Assembly: GCA_034696485.1 (NCBI GenBank)
Contig: JAQIWT010000199.1
Span: forward strand, 1 to 29,036
DNA from: Isohypsibius dastychi
Taxonomy: Eukaryota; Tardigrada; Eutardigrada; Parachela; Isohypsibiidae
Direction of reading: 5' to 3'
DNA length: 29,036 nucleotides
The notes under the pieces are model-generated. The model made no database searches. It worked only from the letters and a program-made list of their open reading frames with translations, and was not told where the DNA came from. Position numbers and translations under genes: made by a program. How positions within the stretch are numbered: the stretch's first letter is position 1; each line of letters begins with the position of its first letter. This document shows, in pieces, positions 22,682 through 29,036 of this stretch.

Positions 22682-23001
22682 CAGTGACGAAAATTTTGTT
22701 GGTGTGTCCCATTGAAATTTCCCTTAGATTAGTCCTGGAAAGAAGGCTGAAACCTTTCAAAGAGCGTGGTTCACCAAATGTTGAAAAGCATAGTCCAATA
22801 CAAGATGAAAGTTTTGGTCAGGTAGAGCTTAGTGAAAGCGAAATCGATGAAGCGTTCGACCATTCTGAAGAAGAGGTTAACATCAGTGAAAGCGAAAGTG
22901 ATAGCAAGTATAAACCATGCTGATCAGGACGGATAAGAAAACAACCAAGGGGGCTCGGTTACAAAAACCGCCATCTATTTCAGGACAATGGATGCCAATA
23001 A
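22682..23001 (+). pseudogene. pol: C-terminal tail of pol (GPY/F-like end of integrase)
   Basis: The frame contains the piece VLERRLKPFKERG, which fits the end of the SH3-like GPY/F module of Ty3/gypsy integrases (a V...RLKPF pattern). It is followed by an acidic Ser/Glu linker and, after one TGA at 22921-22923, by SGRIRKQPRGLGY, the kind of basic motif that often closes these polyproteins. The frame ends with TAA at 22999-23001. About 150-200 residues of integrase between the conserved core start and this tail are missing. It overlaps the envelope ATG at 22988 by 14 nt in another frame, a retrovirus-like arrangement. Confidence 0.6.
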
Positions 23002-23980
23002 CCCACCAGTTATTCATGTGGACTGTTCATGCTTATCTTTGAGTTATCCGCAAACATGCGAGGCTGTCATTCGGAAAGAAAAAACATGGGGTTTGGAGGG
23101 ATGTGGTAACAATATCAACGGGACTGTGGTAAACATCGGTCCACAGAACAAGCGACCGATCTGGAAATTTTATTGTGATTATCACTATCATGCGTCTTTG
23201 GATCATTTCCTTTGTTCCTGTCCATCGGAGCGGATCGATTTCTCGTTTTCGGAACGTCTCTTCTACCCGCCACAGCATGGTTTTAGGATGTGCCGAGACA
23301 GACACATTTGGCATTTTGGATGCCATAAAGTTTGCCCTCACAAGCATGAAAAGCATGACCAAATGTCTGTCATGGACGCAGTTGAGAACCCTGGAAAACC
23401 TGGATCCCAAACCGGCAGCCCAACTGACGAAAAGGATCAGTTTATCATCACTGTGAAGGACTCCTCTGATGCAGAAGATATTGAACCACCAGTGAAGAAA
23501 CGTGTAAGCCCAGAGGTTAAGGTGTACACTTCTGCTACACAAACTAAGGCGCAAAAATGATCTGACGAACCGCCCGCTGACGAACCGTATGGTAGCGATT
23601 TTGAGGACACATATTGGGTTTGCAACGCCGGAGAATTCCATCAGCGTTTTAAATCGCCCAAATATGATGGATGTGAACATTGTGGAGAACAAACATCCAA
23701 GTACTATCAACGACGAGTTCGTGGTCAAACGCCATTCGTCTTATGCGGAACTCCGCCCTTTCCTTATCAGTCCGACAACTACCCGCCGGATCACAAGGAA
23801 CAAAGTAAAAGTGAGGACATTGAAAGTGAAATTGAAGACAGCAAATCCAACTGCAGCAGTGAAACCAGTTCCGAAACCAGTTCCGGTAAGTCATTTAGAC
23901 GTCACCGTGATGATAGTTGGGAGAATGACGCGTGGGTGCCCGATTCTAAAAACCGGTTTGAAGAGAGGCGGAAAAGCTTG
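22988..23980 (+). pseudogene. env: Envelope gene, long Cys/His-rich leader
   Basis: From ATG 22988 one frame runs with a single stop (TGA 23558-23560) to 24325. Its first 120 residues hold ten cysteines and many histidines, including C-x-C, CDYHYH, CSC and a closing GCHKVCPHKH cluster, which looks like metal binding. An acidic/Ser linker follows. After the stop comes a second small cluster with C-x2-C (CEHCGEQ, about 23674), a repeated SSETSSETSS acidic-serine region and a basic RRHRDD stretch. There is no hydrophobic segment until about 23998, so this part would be cytoplasmic or cleaved. It could instead be a separate accessory gene fused to envelope. I know no matching domain. Confidence 0.55.
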
Positions 23981-24958
23981 AAATTCTGCTACAGAAGAGT
24001 TCCGCGCCTTATTCCAACCCTTGTTCTCATTGCACTGTGTACCACACTCAGCAGTGCGTACACAATGACTGCTTGCGACTGTCAAGAGCAGCAATATCTC
24101 GGAGTTGCTGCACTGGGGAATTTTGAAAGCTGTAAAGCACCTGATACCGCTGTGATCACAACCAATGTTAACTACACCGTGTCTCGAAGACCAGATTTGG
24201 GCCGCCTCTTCAAAGGTCATCCTTGTCAAGTTTGGAATTTAGTCGAAAAAATCGAAAATGCGTTTTGGGGTGCAACTGATACTACCAACCACAAACATCC
24301 AATGGAGGTTCGAGTAAACGCTTGCTGAGATATGATAATTTCAGGAAAATGCAATGAACAGACAATGATTAAGGAACACACAGTCTCGAGGTATGAAAAA
24401 AACACCTAAAGCAGTTTTTTGACCTCGGCGCATAGTTGAGGAGACCACGACCAATTGTCTTGTTAAAGAAATTACGCTCACATCTGAATGTCCAACCTGC
24501 CCAGTCGCCTCAGTTTGAGGAACACCAGCCGAATCGAAAGCAACTAGATTTTCAATCAACGGTCACACAACAACAGTGTGGTCAGCAACTGAAGTTGGAC
24601 ACAAAAGCGAGTGTGTAATCGAACCAATGTTCAATACAGTGTCCAAAAGATGAGTGATGAAACCGAAAACTCGCGCATTCGCGACAAAAAAAATCAAATC
24701 GACTTTTATTTAGGTCCTAATCTGACTCTTTGTGACAATAAAATCTATACTACTATTTTGGGAAATATTGAACATTTCATCACGTATCAATACATTGAGC
24801 TAAAAAATGAAAATATTCAAGAATTCACCATGGTTTTTACGTCGCCATTCACTGTAGAAAATAATCCGCGAGGGACCGTTATCAATACCCCTAATTCCGT
24901 AAGCGTTCTTCTGGCAGCAACTCCTCTTGAACTTACGGGTGGAAAATTGCGATTTTGA
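23981..24958 (+). pseudogene. env: Envelope glycoprotein, signal segment and N-terminal ectodomain
   Basis: A hydrophobic segment (LIPTLVLIALCTTLSSAY, 23999-24055) follows a basic run and would act as signal or signal-anchor. The mature part starts with an ACDC motif, a Cys after about 15 residues, an NYT glycosylation site and a region with CQVWN and FWGATD. The frame breaks at TGA 24326-24328 and TAA 24407-24409, shifts near 24480, and reappears as 24611-24958 with further Cys and beta-rich sequence. The Cys spacing suggests a viral class III-type surface glycoprotein like those of chuviruses that some invertebrate retroelements have captured. This assignment is from memory of the pattern and is tentative. 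Confidence 0.5.
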
Positions 24959-25741
24959 TATCATTTTGTTTCCGGATTTTCGGAGGGGTTACTCGTGATA
25001 TTTTCCAAGGTTTGTATATACCGTCTGATTTACCAGACCCCTCAACCCCCAACGTTCCGATTCCCAAGTTTTAGCTCAGCAACCGGTTGTAACCTTCAAA
25101 GATCATAAGGACCTATCCTAGAAAATCAAAAGTCAAATCGGTTTGTGTTACAACTGCTTCGCTGTCCACCTTTGAAATTCAAAGCGAAAGCACCTCCCTC
25201 TTCTCTATCTATTATTTTTGCAAGTTTCAGAGCTTCCAGCTCCTGGGAGAATATCCCGTCTCGATGTACGCTGGGTCAAAAGATAAGGACCCATCAAGTT
25301 TTGCCCAATGAGATAAACAGGACAAGAAAAATTTGTTCGCCAACTCTGGTTAATTCAAAAACACTGCAAAACCTTGAGATTTTTCGTAACTTGCTGCGCG
25401 TATTATTAAGTCTATCGCCTGTACATTGAAATGGTTATGAGGGGGTGAGGGGTGAGGGGTGAGGAGATGTGGGGGAGGGGGGGGGAGGCTGGAGGGGCGC
25501 GTTTCAGTTTCTTCCTGTCATGACAGCGCTGCCAGTGATGACGTCACCCCGTTAAAACCTTTTTAAAACAGTTTTGAGAGTAAGATTTCCAACTGGATCC
25601 TAATATATCTGATAGAGAGAGATTCAGTCTTCCTACGGTTTTTAGGACGCCAAAGTTTGGATGTGTTGAGTTCTAAACCCCCAAAGGTTTTTGGGTAATT
25701 TGAGAATAGAACATCTATTTTTTTCTTAGGTACTGTAAATA
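24959..25741 (+). pseudogene. env: Decayed central env region with inserted G-rich sequence
   Basis: Short protein-like pieces continue in changing frames, for example RDIFQGLYIPSDLPDPSTPN around 24990-25050, a Ser/Thr-rich piece around 25140-25200 and EYPVSMYAGSKDKDPSS near 25250-25290. From about 25430 the sequence is a G-rich repeat followed by DNA unlike env until about 25742, which may be an insertion. The section also carries a 12 bp palindrome CTGTCATGACAG (25515-25526) and a perfect CRE-like TGACGTCA (25539-25546). Confidence 0.35.
25436..25499 (+). repeat. G-rich minisatellite
   Basis: Contains three tandem copies of GGGGTGA or a close variant, then G runs of five, nine and four broken by single A or T. 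It could form G-quadruplexes. It lies inside the env region. Confidence 0.8.
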
Positions 25742-26389
25742 GAACATTCAAACATCACGGTAGTTTCGTTTGATTCGTCACCCGAGCCGAAGGCGAGGGG
25801 AGCACTTGTAACCTATATCCCTACAGATCACGCCGGTAAAGTTTATCGCGATTATTTAACCTCTCATTCTTTAATATGTCGAAGCGTCGTTTCTCATGAA
25901 CAGAAAGTAGCCTCTGAAATCAGAAATTCAGATTGTTTAACCGATCAATCGCGATTAAATCAGCTCTTTATACCTAGTCAGTTGAGCGTTGTCTTAGCAG
26001 TAAAGTTTTTGAATTATCTCCAGTGTTATTCTTTGGTTTCTTTTGGTGAGAATGCGGTTCTATATGAATGCGTGAATAAAGCAGTGGAATTCTCCGCCAA
26101 AATAACTAAGTGTGGTGCGCAGCCTATATTTGATAATTTCACGATGAGCAGAGATGGTGAAACGTTCTATGAATTTTCACCCAGTTACTGGCGCCATTCC
26201 ATGGCGAATTTTGAAAAGAAAATTCTCGAATACCGCGATAAAAACTGGATCGAAATTGAGCCCACCCGTTTCGCTCAGCAGTTCCACTTTAACATGATGT
26301 TCGAAAATACTTTTGCTAATTCAGCGGAATTTATTCCAGAAAATATGATTAATAGTCCAGTATCGATATTCTGCCTGATGTCAGAATAA
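25742..26389 (+). pseudogene. env: Envelope glycoprotein, C-terminal ectodomain
   Basis: An open stretch of more than 210 codons ends at TAA 26387-26389. It includes a block rich in EIR and Cys residues, then TKCGAQPIFDNFT and FSPSYWRH, followed by a tryptophan-centred KNWIEIEP motif. Such a Cys-Gly-x-Gln-Pro then FSP-x-YW order is what I recall from chuvirus-like envelope proteins of retroelements, with moderate confidence. One NFT glycosylation site is visible. The frame is the same as in the following membrane segment, separated only by TAA 26387 and TGA 26399. Confidence 0.5.
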
Positions 26390-26791
26390 TTAGGTCTATG
26401 AGAAGAACATAATGTCGATACAGTCGGAACGTTGATTCAAGAAACGAACGTTACACCTGCATTATCGAAAGTCTCTTCTGCCGTTTCTTACATTAGAACC
26501 GATCTTATTGCTACTTTCTCGATTTTCGCCCTCGGTGGACTACTTTTCATTTTATTCAAGTACACCGCTCTGCTAGCCTCCATTTGTACGTTATGCGTTT
26601 GCCGTCAAACCGGACGAACGTCGATTTTGAGACTGATACCACGGCTCACGTCATCTATACGGGGCCGGAATCGGTTTTACTTTCGCATATCGAACGAAAT
26701 ATCAGCGATGCAGGCAATGATGCCGAACCGACCACGTACCCAGTCAGCCGCAAGCGCGTGGTCGAAGGTTTTCGATTTTTTATCCTCTTAA
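26390..26791 (+). pseudogene. env: Envelope membrane anchor
   Basis: In frame with the preceding ectodomain, this part has a stretch of about 32 hydrophobic residues at 26504-26599 (starting LIATFSIFALGGLLFILF) followed by CRQTGR, the expected layout of a transmembrane anchor and cytoplasmic start. After about 26600 an alternative frame (26584-26883) is the more hydrophilic and may be the original cytoplasmic continuation after a frameshift. Confidence 0.55.
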
Positions 26792-26883
26792 CATGTTTTT
26801 GCCAGGCTGGGACAGCCTTACTTAAAAATGGGGGAAAAATAGAAGAAGCAGAAGAAAATAACAAAAAAAATATTCCTCGCTAA

Positions 26884-27166
26884 CGTTTGAAAAACAACAA
26901 AAACAACAAAAAAAAACGCCATGAAAACCCAGTAATGCACTGACGATTGTGCTTACACCAAAGGAATAAAAAAATAAAAGAGAGGAATGATCTCCAAAAT
27001 AAAAAGGAATATCGTCACGCAAACCGCCAAAATAAGGAGAAACAAAAAAAATATAATAATGGCGTAACATTGAGCTTTTTTCTGTTCTACATTGCTCTGC
27101 TTCAATGCTTGTTTTGTCTTGTGCAACATCACACATACCTATTCTTGTCTTTAATTTTCAGCTTAA
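26884..27166. other. A-rich spacer between env anchor and tail frame
   Basis: No gene. Many A runs with AAC and AAAAAT interspersed. A polypyrimidine tract and AG at 27161 resemble a splice acceptor just before the tail frame. Confidence 0.4.
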
Positions 27167-27352
27167 TCGGAATTGTCAGTCAAGATCTTACTGGTTATCA
27201 TTAACGGAAAACGGATCGAAGGAATTAGCTTTGACGAAGAAAGTCCAACCGACAATGAAATCGAAGTACTGAATCATTCACCGAATTCAAGTGGATACTC
27301 GAGTCCAGATGAACGTCAACATGATTCTGGATTCGAGTCCGGATCTACGTAA
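27167..27352 (+). CDS. Ser/Asp-rich C-terminal tail frame of the element
   Basis: Open from after TAA 27164-27166 to TAA 27350-27352. It has no ATG, so it would be an exon or the displaced end of env. The first residues are hydrophobic (KILLVII), then comes FDEESPTDNEIEV and a Ser/Pro/Asp-rich end with SSGYSSPDE and DSGFES. DSGFES fits the DSG-hydrophobic-x-S phosphodegron read by beta-TrCP ubiquitin ligases. It sits directly before the polypurine tract, where the end of env or an accessory gene is expected. The reading is protein-like, but its link to env is inferred. Confidence 0.45.
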   Translation, partial: SELSVKILLVIINGKRIEGISFDEESPTDNEIEVLNHSPNSSGYSSPDERQHDSGFESGST

Positions 27353-27390
27353 ATTCAATTTCGGAAAACAACATGCCAGAGTCGGCAGCT

Positions 27391-27405
27391 GCTTGAGTGG
27401 AGGGA
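27391..27405 (+). promoter_or_regulatory. Polypurine tract
   Basis: Purine-rich AGTGGAGGGA immediately precedes the TG that begins the proposed LTR. This is where plus-strand DNA synthesis is primed in LTR elements. Confidence 0.5.
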
Positions 27406-27782
27406 TGTCGCGTGCCGCGGTGCACCTGATCACCATATACTACGCTTTAATGGTCATGGACTTGACCTAGTCTTATGTTACGTTATTTCAGTTACATCTT
27501 CTCTTTAGTTCTTCACATGCTTCGTTTACTTACCTATAGTTCCCCATTAGACTTCGTGGTTTTACGGAGCACGATGATATCACCTTGTTATCATCGTCTG
27601 AGATATATAAGTGAGCCGCTGCTCACCTACCTCAGTTCAGTTGATGTTTTTACTTTGATTCCGATTCTTGAGTTAAGTCCCAACTGGCTCTGTCACCTTT
27701 TCATCTGAATACCCCCATAAAGTTGAAGACCTGAAACCTTCCGTGATCTTTATCCTAATCTAACTGAAATCCACACGTGACA
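27406..27782 (+). repeat. 3' LTR (377 bp)
   Basis: Begins TGTCGCG after a polypurine tract and ends CGTGACA; the ends are inverted repeats with one mismatch and the TG...CA form of LTRs. The length is normal for Ty3/gypsy. Inside is a good core promoter (separate entry) about 200 nt from the start, which would divide it into U3 of about 228 nt and R-U5 of about 149 nt. Only one LTR is seen, so identity with a partner cannot be tested here. Confidence 0.55.
27571..27637 (+). promoter_or_regulatory. LTR core promoter with inverted-repeat upstream element
   Basis: TATATAA at 27604-27610 lies 30 nt before the A of an initiator-like TCAGTT (27632-27637), the textbook spacing. Just downstream of TATA is GTGAGC-CGCT-GCTCAC (27611-27626), a 6 bp hairpin. 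Upstream, ACGATGATA (27571-27579) and TATCATCGT (27589-27597) form a perfect 9 bp inverted repeat with a 9 nt spacer, which could bind a dimeric factor. Confidence 0.5.
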
Positions 27783-28685
27783 ACTGCGGTTCTATGAACA
27801 CCGTACCACTTGTCGGAAGCGGCGTTATAATTTAAAATGTTTCACTTGTGCTTGCTTGCAATACAAAGTCGATACACCATTCTTGGTTGACACTCCTCCA
27901 AAAATTATTGCATCGAGATTATTCAGGCAATTAGCAGCAGGTAAAAGGCGACTCCTGTTTTCAAAAAAAACACGTCACACAGCTTTGCTCTGCCCCTTTA
28001 CGGAGTCTGACGTCACACTTTGGAGCCACGCCTACTTTCTTGGATAAATGAGGTCATGCTACTTATCTCCACCACCTTTCCTACTCGAGTCAGAATCTTT
28101 CAAGGTTGAGGGTTCTGTGATTTCAGGGGTTAAGACCACGAGGCTCCAAAAGGAACTTGCGGAAAACAGAATGGCTGAACTTGAGAACAAAATAGCTTTG
28201 GGGGTTGGGACAAGTTGGGATTCGGCGTCTACTCAAACCAAATGGCGCCGGGGGTTCCGAATACGGGGTTATATATTGTGGCGGGGGGGGGGGGGGGCAT
28301 GGGAGCAAAACAAAATGCGGAAAAGGGGAAAGGGGAGAAGAGAAATGGGAGAGGGGACGGGAAAGGGGAAGGAAGTAGGTGGAAAGGGGCCTGAAAGCAA
28401 AACAAAATAGCGGTATCGGCATCCTGTTCCAGCCGGGGTGGAGCTTTGAAAATTGGAAAATTTGCTCTGATTGGCCGCAGTCAGGCTTCTAAATATCCGA
28501 ATGCTCTTGATCTAGCTAGAGTCTGCCCTCCTGTTGCGAGTTCTCATCTTCGCAAGTCGATACGCGACACGAAAATTCGCCTCTAGCGTTCCAAATCTAA
28601 TCATCATACTCCTACCATTACTCCATATTCCTACTACAACTACACCGCTGCTGTCTGGTATGAAGTCGTCGAATTGTATTTAATC
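27783..28685. other. Non-coding stretch beyond the LTR with G-rich and purine tracts
   Basis: No gene seen. A perfect TGACGTCA lies at 28008-28015, a run of 15 G at 28283-28297, and a purine-only-like tract with repeated AAAGGGG and GAGGGGA at about 28318-28390. The plus frame at 28048-28410 is a product of this low-complexity DNA. Confidence 0.45.
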
Positions 28686-28970
28686 TTACAACTCCAGTAA
28701 TCCAATCGCAACCACATTGCTCTTTTGACCATTCTCATCACTGTTTTCTTCGTTACTCTCCCTGCACTTGAAGTCTTGAACTGTGCACGGCACGAGACTC
28801 TGTGTTAAACTCCGATTCTTACATTGATGTCCAGCGGTTTTCTGATATATTTCCATGATCTGTCGAAAACGTCGAACCGTCGTTTGGATACTTACCAATG
28901 CTTTCTCCACCAGTAGGTCCAGTACATTGCCGCCCCATCTGATGCGAACAAAGTTTGGAATATTCCTTTT
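28686..28970 (-). CDS. Hypothetical open frame, probable 3' exon
   Basis: Minus-strand frame open from after a TGA (28973-28971) to TAA 28688-28686, about 94 codons. It contains a protein-like NVLDLLVEKAL helix, a Cys-bearing middle and an acidic ESNEENSDENG stretch. A GTAAGT donor at 28896 with an acceptor 36 nt later would remove exactly 12 codons in frame, so both spliced and unspliced readings stay open. There is no ATG at the start of the frame, so it is likely an exon. No family recognised. Confidence 0.3.
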   Translation of the reverse strand, partial: KRNIPNFVRIRWGGNVLDLLVEKALVSIQTTVRRFRQIMEIYQKTAGHQCKNRSLTQSLVPCTVQDFKCRESNEENSDENGQKSNVVAIGLLEL

Positions 28971-28988
28971 TCATATATGATTTCTAAC

Positions 28989-29036
28989 CAGTGGTGGATT
29001 TGACCATTTTTATGTGGGGGGGGGGGGGGGGGGGGG
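28989..29036 (+). mobile_element. hAT-like terminal motif and poly-G edge
   Basis: CAGTGGTGGATTTGACC followed by T runs and 21 G resembles the 5' ends of many hAT elements (CAGTGG or CAGGGG followed by G-rich sequence). The window stops inside the G run, so the element body and other terminus are not visible. Confidence 0.35.

Larger units (their letters stand above)
18395..27782 (+). mobile_element. Decayed Ty3/gypsy-type element with envelope gene, 5' end not seen
   Basis: Pol, envelope, polypurine tract and LTR follow one another on the plus strand in the order typical of envelope-bearing Ty3/gypsy elements and retroviruses. Reverse transcriptase, RNase H and integrase zinc finger are all recognisable. 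The element is interrupted by, or fused with, a hAT transposase gene at about 20176-22649. No gag, protease, primer-binding site or 5' LTR could be found in the window, so the copy is 5' truncated or its 5' part is beyond recognition. Multiple stops and frameshifts make it non-functional as it stands. Confidence 0.7.

Noticed and set aside
23033-23728. 231-codon minus-strand frame
   Set aside because: Lies antisense to the envelope leader, whose plus-strand frame continues into the signal segment; the composition is typical of a shadow.
27406-28569. LTR ending at CGCGACA (28563-28569)
   Set aside because: A perfect complement of TGTCGCG, but it would make a 1.16 kb LTR with over 900 nt after the start site and include a poly-G run; the 377 bp alternative fits better.

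Overview
This window reads as nuclear DNA of an invertebrate animal. Genes are split by short GT-AG introns (about 38 to 90 nt), polyadenylation signals follow stop codons, and all transposable elements have eukaryotic families. The lineage cannot be fixed from the sequence. No bacterial operon, rRNA, tRNA or CRISPR array was seen.

Left part (1-8300) holds small host genes. A minus-strand gene of eight inferred exons (3542-1342, about 596 residues, family not recognised) has a tandem paralogue whose first exon runs off the left edge (189-1); their 5' ends and upstream DNA form a diverged direct repeat. A three-exon plus-strand gene (3969-4531) diverges from it. Next come a short acidic, disordered-looking minus-strand gene (6762-6361), a fossil tail of a non-LTR retrotransposon (7086-7420), and a minus-strand gene with five 3' exons visible (8226-7414) whose 5' part I could not trace. 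None of the host genes could be named.

Middle part (8290-18394) has no gene I can call. Only short open frames occur on both strands, but several plus-strand frames have fewer stops than expected and may be decayed coding sequence.

Right part (18395-27782) is the most informative. It holds a decayed Ty3/gypsy-type LTR element carrying an envelope gene, in the order reverse transcriptase, RNase H, integrase N-terminal half, hAT-family transposase, pol C-terminal tail, envelope, serine/acid-rich tail, polypurine tract, 3' LTR. The hAT gene sits where the integrase catalytic core should be. The pol tail overlaps the envelope start by 14 nt, as in retroviruses. The envelope frame begins with about 330 codons of Cys/His-rich and acidic leader before its hydrophobic signal segment. 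No gag, protease or 5' LTR was recognised. In-frame stops and frameshifts show the element is not intact.

The right edge (27783-29036) contains G-rich tracts, one minus-strand open frame and a hAT-like terminal motif running into a poly-G end.
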